Positions 44,163 to 52,663 of a DNA stretch of 64,000 bases are shown in pieces. The stretch is from Rheinheimera nanhaiensis E407-8 (lineage in GTDB: Bacteria > Pseudomonadota > Gammaproteobacteria > Enterobacterales > Alteromonadaceae), in the NCBI RefSeq assembly GCF_000296695.1, contig NZ_BAFK01000009.1, forward strand, positions 1 to 64,000. The letters run 5' to 3'. Positions within the stretch are counted from its first letter, which is position 1, and each line of letters starts with the position of its first letter. The position numbers were made by a program, and so were the translations under genes. Below the pieces are notes generated by a model. That model saw nothing but the letters and a program-made list of their open reading frames with translations, was not told the DNA's origin and did no database searches.

Positions 44163-44472
44163 CCCCCCGTTCTTGAAGCTACTAACATTGGTAGGCTCCT
44201 CCAACTTTTGAACACAGCCGGTTTGCAATGAGCCTAACACATATGAGCCTTCCCGGAGTCAATAGGTAAAACCTCTCTTCTGGCCGCGCTAGCGGCCAGG
44301 CTCTTGCCCATCAGTAAGATACACTGCTTCATCTGTCATCATGGTTGCCAGGCAATAGTCTGCAACATACACATATCGGGGCTCTCTTGTCCCACGCTCA
44401 ATGAGTGTCTGCTGGTTTTAGCATCCTGCTGACAGTTTTTAGCGTTTTTGTCCCCGCTTCGTAGCTAATGCG
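44163..44472. other. Intergenic stretch with a palindrome, no gene seen
   Basis: No convincing reading frame. It holds an 8-bp perfect inverted repeat with 4-base loop at 44280-44299 (CTGGCCGC / GCGGCCAG) without a T-run, and a GCCTAAC sequence at 44232-44238 that matches the left core of attC sites but has no matching partner downstream. Probably the right junction of the inserted region. Confidence 0.5.
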
Positions 44473-44910
44473 CTATTTAGATAATACGATAATGGACGCC
44501 CAGTTGCTGTCGTTTCTGACTAAGTAAACTGTGCGATCTGCCAGGCAAAAACGTAGTGTTTTGCCGTTGCTGGCGACCTGCATATTTTTGTCGAACGGGG
44601 TTATTGCCACTACAGTGCCGTCAAATAATGCATCGGTAATGTCGTAATCGGTATAGCTGCCATCTGGCTGGTACTTACTAACAAACTGTTGCAAATCAGC
44701 AAAGCTGCGGCTGCTTTCAATCTTGCTGACGATAATGCCTTCAATGTCTTTGTTGCAATCGGAGTAGATAACAGAAGCACCACCAAACATGGCTTCGTTG
44801 CTTGTGCACAGGGCTGCCGGATCAGGAGCCATAAATGTGCTCTCAGTGATGTCAAAGGCAGTAGCAGTCATGCTATAAAGCATTGTTGCAAATAGTAAAA
44901 ATATCTTCAT
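44473..44910 (-). CDS. Small exported protein of unknown function
   Basis: A 145-residue protein with a short signal peptide (cut near ATAFDI, about residue 19). The mature part has two cysteines near the start (ALCTSN, SDCNKD) and one later (RFCLAD), and a beta-rich end (TVYLVRNDSNWASIIVL). Its ATG overlaps the stop of the upstream 165-residue gene by 4 bases, so they form an operon. No family recognised. Confidence 0.6.
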   Translation of the reverse strand: MKIFLLFATMLYSMTATAFDITESTFMAPDPAALCTSNEAMFGGASVIYSDCNKDIEGIIVSKIESSRSFADLQQFVSKYQPDGSYTDYDITDALFDGTVVAITPFDKNMQVASNGKTLRFCLADRTVYLVRNDSNWASIIVLSK

Positions 44911-45404
44911 AGACTACCCGCTTTTTTAAGTCTGGTAACCATATTGGCTTCCAAGGCGTTGCGCCACAAGTCAAAACTTACACTTTCCATCATGAACTGA
45001 TCTATAACGGCAGCAACATCGGTCATAGTTTTTAGGGATAAATAATTTGAGTAGTGTTTGCTGATATGACCAAGTGGCTTGATAGCCTTGCCAGTATGTT
45101 CCAGAATATTGCCACCACCTTCAGCAGCAAAACCGGTAGGGTCACTTATCGCATTGGCAATTTTTGGCAAAGTATCGCCCAACATCAGCAGGCGTATGTC
45201 ATCCAGTAAATGTGTTCTGGTAGTTATGGCAACTGCTTTATTGCGAAGGATCATATTTATCTGACCATTCGATATCCCGCCCTGAGCGAAAAGATCCATA
45301 AACATTGCTACTTCAACTCTCTCCATTACGGCAGAGCAATGATTCTGCATAAGCCTTTGCCTAACATTCATTAATTTAGCTTTTGCACGCTCTAAGTTTT
45401 TCAC
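44907..45404 (-). CDS. Helical protein of unknown function
   Basis: Start is GTG at 45402-45404 with AAGGAAG five bases upstream. The 165 residues are largely helical with a Gly-rich turn (DPTGFAAEGGGNI). No signal peptide or TM. Coupled by ATGA to the small exported protein. The pairing of a cytoplasmic and an exported small protein in the accessory region is of unknown meaning; a secreted-effector/immunity reading is possible but unsupported. Confidence 0.55.
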   Translation of the reverse strand: MKNLERAKAKLMNVRQRLMQNHCSAVMERVEVAMFMDLFAQGGISNGQINMILRNKAVAITTRTHLLDDIRLLMLGDTLPKIANAISDPTGFAAEGGGNILEHTGKAIKPLGHISKHYSNYLSLKTMTDVAAVIDQFMMESVSFDLWRNALEANMVTRLKKAGSL

Positions 45405-45541
45405 TATCGCTTCCTTTCTGTCGGATGAATTGGTGCGAATAATATCACAAAAGTTAATTTAATGGTTATTTTTGTTAAGTTCTGTGAGGGAAAGGGGGCG
45501 TAGCTAATTAATCTGATAGTGAATTAACAGGGACAGTGTCA

Positions 45542-45708
45542 TTAGTTCTTGCCAAGCAGCAACTGGCAGTACTGGTTAAAATCATCTAACCGCTGGGTAA
45601 TCACATACTCGGTAACCGCCAGTTGCAAGCGCTGATACTCATGTACCGCGATATTTCTGAAACCGACCATTTTTTCATCTTTTCTGCTAATTCAGCAGGT
45701 AAAAAGCC
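45542..45708 (-). pseudogene. hepT: Decayed hepT toxin gene (C-terminal fragment, frameshifted)
   Basis: Immediately downstream of mntA the minus strand encodes AGFLPAELAEKMKK, then, after a one-base frame change, MVGFRNIAVHEYQ and on to QLLLGKN and a TAA at 45542-45544. This is the C-terminal third of a HepT (DUF86) HEPN ribonuclease, with the catalytic RNIAVHEY (Rx4HxY) still readable. The first about 80 codons are missing, and the break sits in a run of six A (45670-45675) where seven would restore the frame. No start codon remains, so the toxin is almost surely inactive. Confidence 0.75.
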
Positions 45709-45714
45709 GGCATA

Positions 45715-46113
45715 TCACTTACGGCCATAAACAGCACCTAGTTCTCTTATATCCTGAATTACACCGGCACGCGCTTCGTTAAGTGCAGTCATTTGCGATA
45801 ACACCATAGCTTCATAAACGCCGACACTGCTGTCGATAGCAAACAAGCGCTGGCCTGTCATCAGGATCTGGTATTGCATCACCGTAGAGGCGGCGCGAAA
45901 GTCGAGTAAATCGACTTCGCAGTTGACCAGCTCGGCGATATCACTGCTAATGTCCCACAGCTCAATGACATCGGCGTAGCCTGCTACCAGCACAGCTAAA
46001 TCGAGATCGCTGTTGTTATCGGCATTGCCACTTACCTGGCTGCCAAAAGCATAGACTGCCATTAAATTGGGTAAACGTTGTTGCAACAACTGCAGTATTG
46101 GCGAGAAATTCAA
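45715..46113 (-). CDS. mntA: MntA-type nucleotidyltransferase antitoxin
   Basis: A 132-residue minimal nucleotidyltransferase with the GSx10DxD motif (GSQVSG to SDLDLAV, about 24-38). MntA proteins neutralise the HepT HEPN toxin by adenylylating the Tyr of its Rx4HxY motif, as shown for the Shewanella oneidensis pair. The start is TTG at 46111-46113 with GGAG six bases upstream. Full length, with the family C-terminal ending EARAGVIQDIRELGAVYG. Its partner hepT directly downstream is only a fragment, leaving an orphan antitoxin. Confidence 0.85.
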   Translation of the reverse strand: MNFSPILQLLQQRLPNLMAVYAFGSQVSGNADNNSDLDLAVLVAGYADVIELWDISSDIAELVNCEVDLLDFRAASTVMQYQILMTGQRLFAIDSSVGVYEAMVLSQMTALNEARAGVIQDIRELGAVYGRK

Positions 46114-46214
46114 CCCGGGCTCCGCTGTTCAGGCTGTATAGCTTATGCACAGCAGTGTAACTCTTGCTTTAGGGCAGGGCAAATAGCGCTAAGCCAGTAA
46201 GCTAGCGACGTAAA

Positions 46215-46242
46215 CGAATATAGCGGCGGAGCTAATAATCTA
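46215..46242. repeat. 28-bp direct repeat, copy 1
   Basis: Sequence CGAATATAGCGGCGGAGC followed by TAATAATCTA. It matches the copy at 47267-47294 at 26 of 28 positions. It overlaps the stop codon of the metallo-beta-lactamase gene, so the two copies bracket that gene. Confidence 0.8.
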
Positions 46243-47169
46243 ACGCTCGCTACGCCCTTCCTTCACAGTTTCTTCTGTTAAACGCTTTTGCAGCCGCTGT
46301 TTTACGGCTTGTGAATAAAGCACACAACCATTGGCATCGGTTAAACCCGTGCTGCTTTGCAGCCGCGTGCGCATATCACTGGCCGATGGGTGGGGCGTAA
46401 GCAGAATTTGACACTCCAGCGCTGCCAGTTTATCCAACCCGGCGCGGTACGCTTGCAGGTAACTAAGGTGCTGGCTAAAACGATAACTGTCGCTGCTTAC
46501 CGGCGATAAGCTGTCGGCATACACCAACACCTTGCACTGCTGCGCTTCGCAGCTGGTCCACTGCCAGCTTAAGGCTCCGGGGGTGTGGCCGGGCGTTGCC
46601 ACCGGCAGCAGGCTTAGCTTGCCCAGGGTTACTTGCTGGCCTGCTGTAACCAGGCCATCCACCCTTGCCGCCGGGAACGGCTCGTGCATGCCAGCTTGCG
46701 GATCGGCCGCATTTACCACGCCGCTGCTTAACACCGGCGCTGCGACAGGCGATGCCAGCAGCTTTGCACCGCTTAGTTGCTGCAGCTGGGCTAAACCGGC
46801 GACATGATCAAAGTGCTCATGGCTTTGCAGCAGCAGCTTTACGTCCTGCAGTGAAAAGCCAAGCGTACGGATATTGGCGGCGATGACCTCTGCACCGGCG
46901 GCGGTGGCGCCATCGATCAGAATATGGCCGTCAGCACCGGTGATCAGAATAGCGCTGATGCCACAGGTGCCGACATAGTAACTGTTACCATAAATTTGAT
47001 ACGGCGGCCCGGCTTTGTCCCACTTATCCCAGTCGGTACAGCGGTTAACCCAGTCACTTGCCGGTGGGGCGGACGGCGTTAGCGGTGCTGTGCTGCAACC
47101 GGCCAGCACGGCAGCAAAACTTAATGTACCGAGCAGTGAAAAATAGCGAAAATGTTTAGCCAGGGTCAT
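46240..47169 (-). CDS. Subclass B3 metallo-beta-lactamase
   Basis: Zinc beta-lactamase. From ATG at 47167-47169 (AAGG upstream; signal peptide follows) it has 309 residues. Zinc ligands of the B3 subclass are all present: HEHFDH (H117, H119, D121, H122), H195 in TPGHTPG and H260 in LLTPHPS. The GNSYYVGTCGISAILI and YADSLSP blocks are typical of B3 enzymes. The signal ends in LAGC at 22-25, which reads as a lipobox, so it may be membrane-anchored. Expected to hydrolyse penicillins, cephalosporins and carbapenems, but activity is not shown by sequence. Flanked by direct repeats. A longer frame from 47238 exists but lacks a signal at its start. Confidence 0.9.
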   Translation of the reverse strand: MTLAKHFRYFSLLGTLSFAAVLAGCSTAPLTPSAPPASDWVNRCTDWDKWDKAGPPYQIYGNSYYVGTCGISAILITGADGHILIDGATAAGAEVIAANIRTLGFSLQDVKLLLQSHEHFDHVAGLAQLQQLSGAKLLASPVAAPVLSSGVVNAADPQAGMHEPFPAARVDGLVTAGQQVTLGKLSLLPVATPGHTPGALSWQWTSCEAQQCKVLVYADSLSPVSSDSYRFSQHLSYLQAYRAGLDKLAALECQILLTPHPSASDMRTRLQSSTGLTDANGCVLYSQAVKQRLQKRLTEETVKEGRSER

Positions 47170-47266
47170 AACCGGCGCCTTACTATTTGGCGGTACACCG
47201 AAGATACGCCGTCGTGGTAAATTTAATGCGCCAAACATTAGCGGGCTTTAATCTGCTTTACAACCC

Positions 47267-47294
47267 CGAATATGGCGGCGGAGCTAACAATCTA
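47267..47294. repeat. 28-bp direct repeat, copy 2
   Basis: Differs from copy 1 (46215-46242) at two positions. It lies about 100 bp upstream of the beta-lactamase start. A weaker third version (GCGTAGCTAATTAATCT, about 45498-45514) precedes the hepT/mntA relic. Confidence 0.8.
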
Positions 47295-47307
47295 TGTCGT
47301 TTGCCCT

Positions 47308-47420
47308 TGCCAAGCCGCTGGCAGTAAAGATTAACATCATCTAACCGTTAGGTAAGCATATAGCTGGCTGCCAAAAGCATACAGCGCCATTACATTGGGT
47401 AAACCTTGTTGCAGCAATGG
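47308..47420 (-). pseudogene. Degenerate hepT/mntA relic B
   Basis: Bases 47308-47362 align with the 3' end of the hepT fragment (45548-45607; shared CATCTAACCG and flanking blocks). Directly after, 47363-47420 align with the 5' end of mntA (46036-46101; shared CTGGCTGCCAAAAGCATA and ATTGGGTAAAC). The middle of both genes, about 430 bp, is missing, so this is a deletion-fused second copy of the same toxin-antitoxin unit. Not functional. Confidence 0.65.
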
Positions 47421-47512
47421 TAATTTGATGACATGGCAACTTACACTGGCTAAGCCGGCCAGCCTGATTTAGCATAGTTAGCAGTTTCAGTTAGCGTTGG
47501 GCGGATGCCACT

Positions 47513-48154
47513 GTGAAAACGTTATTGTCGATATTGCTGCTGTGCCTGTCTTTACTGCTGGCGGCGCAAACGCCGCACCAGCATGACTATACCGGTAGCC
47601 ACGGCATGGTGCTGTTTGCTGCCAATGACAGCCTGTTGGTGTCACATTTGCCGCTGTACCGGCCGCCACACGACTACCAATTGGTGTATGAAGTGGCGCT
47701 GCCAGCCGGCATTCAGCATGCGGTGCTGGCACAGCTGCAGCACAATAGCTTGCTAACCTTGTTACCGGCCGACTTTGACTTGCGCCGGATGATTAACGCC
47801 AACGTATTTAGTGTCGACGCTGACATTTACCAGGGCCATTTTGAACGGGGCGGCGAGCGCTGGTTAAGCGGTATTGCGGTGACATTTCGCCGTCAGCTAT
47901 ATCAACGCCGGCTGCCCGATGTAAATAAGCTGGCCGAGAACGGCAGCTATACGGCATTTAGTCACCATGACCAGTTGTTTTTGCTGCATCAGATAGGCAC
48001 AGCGCCCGGCTATGATCATCTTCTGAAGGTATCTGCGTTACCGCCGGTTCTGCAGTTTCACCACAGTACGCCACAGCAGGTACTGGGCTTGATACAGCAA
48101 CAAGGTATACAGGTACAACAACTGTATCTGGAAACGCAGGACTTTCAGCCCTGA
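47513..48154 (+). CDS. Exported protein of unknown function, 213 residues
   Basis: Start is GTG at 47513 (the nearby ATG at 47505 hits a stop at once); GGCGGA lies about eight bases upstream. A signal peptide (to about residue 18) is followed by a His-rich mature start (TPHQHDYTGSHGMVLF) and an alpha/beta domain with no cysteines. The His near the mature N-terminus could bind a metal. No family recognised. It sits between relics B and C of the toxin-antitoxin unit, with base composition like the chromosome. Confidence 0.65.
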   Translation: MKTLLSILLLCLSLLLAAQTPHQHDYTGSHGMVLFAANDSLLVSHLPLYRPPHDYQLVYEVALPAGIQHAVLAQLQHNSLLTLLPADFDLRRMINANVFSVDADIYQGHFERGGERWLSGIAVTFRRQLYQRRLPDVNKLAENGSYTAFSHHDQLFLLHQIGTAPGYDHLLKVSALPPVLQFHHSTPQQVLGLIQQQGIQVQQLYLETQDFQP

Positions 48155-48272
48155 GTGATGGATGAGTTTGGTGCGGGCGCTTGTTCCTTGCCGCGCACAC
48201 TGGTCGAATCGGTACAGAGCATTGTATTGCCGAAATAGCTGTTGCCCGGGTATCTGGGGTCGGCGCTGATAC

Positions 48273-48410
48273 AAATAATCTACCCCTTGGCTCATTTCAT
48301 ACCCGGTAACGGCCAGCTGCAAGCGCTGATATTTGCGGCCATAAACGGCATCTTGTTGTCTGATATCCGGTAGTAAAGCGCCGCGAAAGCCGGGTAAACC
48401 GACTTCGCAG
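48273..48410 (-). pseudogene. Degenerate hepT/mntA relic C
   Basis: A third mosaic copy. Bases 48273-48330 align with the hepT 3' part (shared GGCCAGCTGCAAGCGCTGAT versus GCCAGTTGCAAGCGCTGAT at 45618-45636). Bases 48335-48350 align with the mntA 3' end (CGGCCATAAAC), and 48378-48410 with the mntA middle (GCGAAAG, GTAAA, CGACTTCGCAG). Pieces are in the original order but with deletions. Not functional. Confidence 0.55.
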
Positions 48411-48444
48411 CGCTTAACTGCCTGTGTTGGCCGGCTACTTGCTG

Positions 48445-49731
48445 TTAGCGCAAACCCATACAGTTGGCATAATGGCTAACGCTGGCGGGCCAGTCGGAGA
48501 AGACGCCGATGACACCGACGTCTTGTGCCAGCACATGCAGTACCTGCATCATATCGCCGTCGTTATTAATTACCGGCTTAACAGTTTGGTAGTACCAACC
48601 GCCGCCGTTTTGTAGCGGGCCAGAGCGCTCGAATGACCAGGCAATAAGGTTAAGGCCGGCGTTTTTCGCCTGGCGGGCATAGTCAGACGGCACTATCTGG
48701 TTATTACTGTCCAGCTGCAGCAGGGCCCACATTGGCGGCGCAACAATGTTTATGCCTTCGGCTTTATAGCCCTGCAGCTCGGCAGCGCTTGGCAGTTGAG
48801 ACGGGTCGTTAGCGTCATCCAGATAGACCGCCTGGCGGCCAAAGGCGGGCTCGTTGGCCAGCCAGTAACGCACATCAGCAATATTAAACGACTGTGGCCA
48901 GACATCTTTGGCTTTCACGCCGGCGGCGCGGTACTCATCGATCAGCTGCTGGGCGTAATCGGCCTGGCTGTAATCGCCTTGATACGGCATCGGCACTTCG
49001 GGGGCTTTTAGCTCAGGGGTAAACTTCACGCCTAGCTGCTTAAATAGCTCGATACTTTCGGCGTGCGTCAGCAAAGTGCCTTTGCCGGCGTATAAATCGG
49101 TGCGCCAGGTGGGTGTGGCCTGCATATACTCGGCCACGGTAGTCGCTTGTGGGTTAAAGGCATCCATTTTGCCGGTTAACTGCTTAAATTCGTCCAGCGT
49201 AATATCACTGGTACAGCAGCGGGCGCTGGCAGGTGTGCCGCTAAGCGGGTCGGCCGGGGTAAAAGGCTGGCTGCATTTGGCAGCCAGTTCGGGTATCGCC
49301 AGGATATTGGTGGTGGTGTGTAAGTCACACTGCGAATGGCGGCAAACCAGCTGTTTATCCTGGGTAAAGGTGACGTCGCATTCCATAATGCCAGCGCCCA
49401 TTCTGGCCGCTGCTTCATAAGACTCTTTGGTATGCTCCGGAAACTGCAGTGGCGCACCGCGATGGCCAATCGAGAACAGTGTGCTTTTAAGTTTGCGGCC
49501 ATTCGGGCAGCTTTGCAGCAGGGTTTTAACCGGGCCCGGGTCCATGTCATCAATAAGATAAAACGGCCTTGGCCCCAGCTGCACGGCATAAGGTTGTGGC
49601 GGTTTAAGCTGTACATTGTGCTTAGCCGCGGTATCGTTTGGGCTGGTGGCCAGTACCGTAACAGGGGCGCATAGCCAGGCCAGCGCTACAGCAGCCAGGG
49701 TAGGCCCACGTAACAGGGTGATTGAGCGCAT
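48445..49731 (-). CDS. Exported glycerophosphodiester phosphodiesterase (GlpQ-like)
   Basis: Hydrolyses glycerophosphodiesters to glycerol 3-phosphate and an alcohol, probably in the periplasm. From ATG at 49729-49731 (AAGGAG six bases upstream) it has 428 residues with a signal peptide (to about 28). The GDPD motif begins GHRGAP (H90, R91), the metal-binding ECD is at 117-119, and RHSQ follows (H132). It has an extra cysteine-bearing insert (about 145-180) absent from short GDPDs, suggesting disulfides. Monocistronic by spacing. Confidence 0.88.
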   Translation of the reverse strand: MRSITLLRGPTLAAVALAWLCAPVTVLATSPNDTAAKHNVQLKPPQPYAVQLGPRPFYLIDDMDPGPVKTLLQSCPNGRKLKSTLFSIGHRGAPLQFPEHTKESYEAAARMGAGIMECDVTFTQDKQLVCRHSQCDLHTTTNILAIPELAAKCSQPFTPADPLSGTPASARCCTSDITLDEFKQLTGKMDAFNPQATTVAEYMQATPTWRTDLYAGKGTLLTHAESIELFKQLGVKFTPELKAPEVPMPYQGDYSQADYAQQLIDEYRAAGVKAKDVWPQSFNIADVRYWLANEPAFGRQAVYLDDANDPSQLPSAAELQGYKAEGINIVAPPMWALLQLDSNNQIVPSDYARQAKNAGLNLIAWSFERSGPLQNGGGWYYQTVKPVINNDGDMMQVLHVLAQDVGVIGVFSDWPASVSHYANCMGLR

Positions 49732-49973
49732 AAGGTTCTCCTTCAAGGCAAGGGTAAAACATTAACGGACGGACAGACAGCTCAGACGTATCCCAGGTAA
49801 CACCACATCAGGCTAGTGATTAAATGTGAATAAAACGTGTTTTTTTGATGACGATATGGTGATTTAAGGCTGCTGCTACATGGGTAGTGTGCTATAGCTG
49901 CGTAGGGTTTTGCTGGCGGATATTCTATACTGTCGGCCGTTAGCGCTAAGTAAAAGGTGATAAGTGAGGCGAA

Positions 49974-50663
49974 ATGACACAGCATAAACGCGGCATTTTG
50001 GGCTGGTTATGGTTTATTAGCTGGCGTGCAGTGTTGGCACTGCTGTTGCTGTTATTGCTGCTACTAGTGACGCTGCGTTTTGTGCCGCCGCCCACCTCCG
50101 CTTTTATGCTGCAAAGCCCGTATCCGCCACGTTATCAATGGGTGAATATCGACAGCTTGCCGGCACACCTGCCGCTGGCACTGGTGGCGTCTGAGGATCA
50201 GCGTTTTGTGCAGCATTATGGCGTTGACTTTGCCGCCATCAGTAAGGCACTAGAGCAGTATGACGATGGTGGCGGCCTGCGCGGCGCCAGTACTATCAGC
50301 CAGCAAACCGCGAAAAACCTGCTGTTGTGGCCGGGACGCAGCCTGGTACGCAAAGGGCTTGAAGCCGGCCTGGCACTAAGCCTGGAACTGGTTTGGGGCA
50401 AAAAGCGCATCTTAGAGGTGTATTTAAATATTGCTGAATTTGGTAAAGGCATTTATGGCGTCGAAGCGGCCAGTCAGCACTATTTTGGCAAAGCTGCCCG
50501 CCATTTAACGGTGAACCAGGCGGCCCGGTTGGCGGTTGTGTTGCCAAGTCCGCGCAAGCGTGACCCAACACAATTAACGCCTTACCTGGAGCAACGCGTG
50601 CAATGGGTTGAGCGGCAAATGCGTCAATTGGGCTATGGTTATTTAGCGCCTATGCTTAAATAA
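49974..50663 (+). CDS. mtgA: Monofunctional peptidoglycan glycosyltransferase MtgA
   Basis: GT51 enzyme that polymerises lipid II glycan chains at the periplasmic face. 229 residues: one N-terminal TM (about 12-36) and a GT51 domain with catalytic Glu in ASEDQRF (E74), then GASTISQQTAKNLLLWPGRS and RILEVYLNIAEFG. All GT51 motifs are intact, and there is no transpeptidase domain. GTGAGG lies five bases before ATG. It is followed 27 bp later by the serine hydrolase gene on the same strand. Confidence 0.95.
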   Translation: MTQHKRGILGWLWFISWRAVLALLLLLLLLLVTLRFVPPPTSAFMLQSPYPPRYQWVNIDSLPAHLPLALVASEDQRFVQHYGVDFAAISKALEQYDDGGGLRGASTISQQTAKNLLLWPGRSLVRKGLEAGLALSLELVWGKKRILEVYLNIAEFGKGIYGVEAASQHYFGKAARHLTVNQAARLAVVLPSPRKRDPTQLTPYLEQRVQWVERQMRQLGYGYLAPMLK

Positions 50664-50690
50664 ACCGAACTGACATAGGAACCCTGGCCG

Positions 50691-51908
50691 ATGCATCCTT
50701 TCCAGCGCTTAACCGCACCTGTTGTTATCTTGTTTCTTATCTGCAGCGCTGTGGTTACCGCGGCAGAACCTGTTTATCGGCATGCCGCTGAAGAGATCGG
50801 CACAGTGCGCCAGGTGTATGATGGCAAACTGTACCCGGATATTCAGGTAAACACCTTTCGTAACATTGACCGCTTGTTTCCAAGCCGCACGGTAAAGCGG
50901 GGCGACAGCATAAGCCCGCTGCAAGTCAGTAATAAGCCGTTAGCACAGTTCAGCTTTAGCCTGAACGGCCAGCAGTATGATTTATATGATGTGCTGTCGA
51001 TGAACCGGGTTGGCGGCCTGCTGATTATCCACAACGGCCAGGTGCAGTTTGAGTCCTATCAGCTGGGTAATGATCAACACACGCGCTGGATGTCGATGTC
51101 GGTGGTTAAGTCGGTTACCGCAACCCTGGTGGGTGCGGCGATACAGGATGGCCTGATCAATAGCATTGATGATGCCATCGTCAACTACCTGCCACGCTTT
51201 AAAGGTACGGCTTATGCTGATGTAAGTGTAAAGCAGTTGCTGCAAATGAGCTCGGGTGTGGCCTGGAATGAAACCTACACTGATCCGGCATCTGACCGGC
51301 GCCGGATGCTAGAGGCGCAAATCAGCCAGCAGTCGGGCAGCATTTTGGATCTTATGGCGGCGCTGCCACGCGCGGCCAAGCCTGGTAGCGTATGGAATTA
51401 CAGTACCGGTGAAACCCAGCTGGCCTCGGCATTAGTACAGGCGGCAAGCGGCAAAACCGTATCGCAGTATTTGTCTGATAAAATCTGGTCAAAACTGGGT
51501 ATGCAGGCCAACGCCACCTGGTGGCTGGATGCCGCGCAGGGGCAGGAAATTGGCGGCAGTGGCTTATCGGCGACCTTACGTGATTATGGCCGTTTGGGCT
51601 TATTCTGGCTGAATGACGGTGTAATTACCGTTGACGGTAAAAAGCAACGGGTGTTACCCACCGGCTGGATGCGTGCTGCCAGTAGCCGGCAACAGATTGG
51701 CGGTAACACCGTTGATTACGGCTATATGCTGTGGCCGCTGCATGGCAACAGCTATGCCGCTGAAGGTATCTTTGGTCAGTACCTGTTTGTCGACCCCGAC
51801 ACTAAGCTGGTGGTGGTGATGTTAAGTGCGCAAGCCAAACCGCTGGGCCGGGCTGCCATTGATGAGCATGCCTTTTTACAGGCGCTGTCGGCGCATTATC
51901 GCCAGTAG
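50691..51908 (+). CDS. Exported serine hydrolase of the beta-lactamase family (class C/NylB-like)
   Basis: A 405-residue protein with signal peptide (to about 25). The active-site SxxK is SVVK (S137, K140) and the second motif is YST near 238. The overall pattern (WMSMSVVKSVTATLVG) is closest to 6-aminohexanoate-dimer hydrolase/esterase-type members rather than AmpC, since the Tyr motif is YST and not YxN. Substrate unknown. AGGAA upstream. It may be cotranscribed with mtgA. Confidence 0.82.
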   Translation: MHPFQRLTAPVVILFLICSAVVTAAEPVYRHAAEEIGTVRQVYDGKLYPDIQVNTFRNIDRLFPSRTVKRGDSISPLQVSNKPLAQFSFSLNGQQYDLYDVLSMNRVGGLLIIHNGQVQFESYQLGNDQHTRWMSMSVVKSVTATLVGAAIQDGLINSIDDAIVNYLPRFKGTAYADVSVKQLLQMSSGVAWNETYTDPASDRRRMLEAQISQQSGSILDLMAALPRAAKPGSVWNYSTGETQLASALVQAASGKTVSQYLSDKIWSKLGMQANATWWLDAAQGQEIGGSGLSATLRDYGRLGLFWLNDGVITVDGKKQRVLPTGWMRAASSRQQIGGNTVDYGYMLWPLHGNSYAAEGIFGQYLFVDPDTKLVVVMLSAQAKPLGRAAIDEHAFLQALSAHYRQ

Positions 51909-52196
51909 CCGACGATAAAGCATGGCCTGATCGCCAACAGTGCAATATCTCGGCGCGGCAATTTCGGCTGCGATATGCCCTAGCGCAGGATATGCCGCAG
52001 ACAAATTAAGCGTCGCTTACACGGTCGGCCGTGAGCACTAAGTTACCGATAATGCGTAAGTCGAGATTACAGCAGGTGCTGTATGAGTATGACGTTCTTA
52101 GGCAACTTTTTTACAACTTTACACAGTTAGGCAGATTAACGGGGTGTAAGGTAGGTAAAGTTTAACAACTTGTTACATTTAAGCGGGGAGATAACA

Positions 52197-52616
52197 ATGT
52201 CAGTGCAACGTCATGGGCAGTGTATTTGCGGCCAAGTAAAAATAACCGCCAGTGCGGCAGATCATAAAGTGGGAGCCTGCCATTGCAGTATTTGCCGGCG
52301 TTGGGGCGGCGGCCCGCTGCTGGCGCTGGATTGTGGTACCAATGTCCGCTTTGACGGCGAACAACATATTCGCGCCTACCGCTCGTCAGAATGGGCCTCG
52401 CGCGGCTTCTGTGCCGAATGCGGCACGCATTTGTTTTACCGCCTGAGCAAGAATGGCCAGTATATTATGCCGGCCGGTTTATTTGATAACGCCGACGATC
52501 TGGTGTTCGACCATCAGGTGTGTATCGATAGCAAGCCGGGCTATTACAACTTTGCCGAAGCCACTCACAATATGACCTGCGATGAAATGTTTGCCGCCTT
52601 TGCGCCGCCGCAATAG
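52197..52616 (+). CDS. GFA family protein (glutathione-dependent formaldehyde-activating-like)
   Basis: From ATG at 52197 (GGGGAG six bases upstream) the protein has 139 residues. Zinc-binding cysteines of the GFA/CENP-V fold are present: CICGQV, CHCSICRRW and FCAECGTHLFY. Homologues include Gfa of Paracoccus, but most members have unknown substrates. Upstream 51909-52196 holds no gene that I can see. It is convergent with metR. Confidence 0.85.
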   Translation: MSVQRHGQCICGQVKITASAADHKVGACHCSICRRWGGGPLLALDCGTNVRFDGEQHIRAYRSSEWASRGFCAECGTHLFYRLSKNGQYIMPAGLFDNADDLVFDHQVCIDSKPGYYNFAEATHNMTCDEMFAAFAPPQ

Positions 52617-52663
52617 CGCATTTTGTCGCTGGCTCCAGCTGAGTAAACCCTAGGACCTGTAGT

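Noticed and set aside
44280-44299. Perfect inverted repeat CTGGCCGC / GCGGCCAG as a terminator
   Set aside because: No T-run follows on either strand and no gene ends directly before it; kept only as a palindrome in the intergenic entry.
44163-45404. Third integron cassette containing the two minus-strand genes
   Set aside because: No attC-like fold is found beyond them, and they face the opposite direction from the two supported cassettes.
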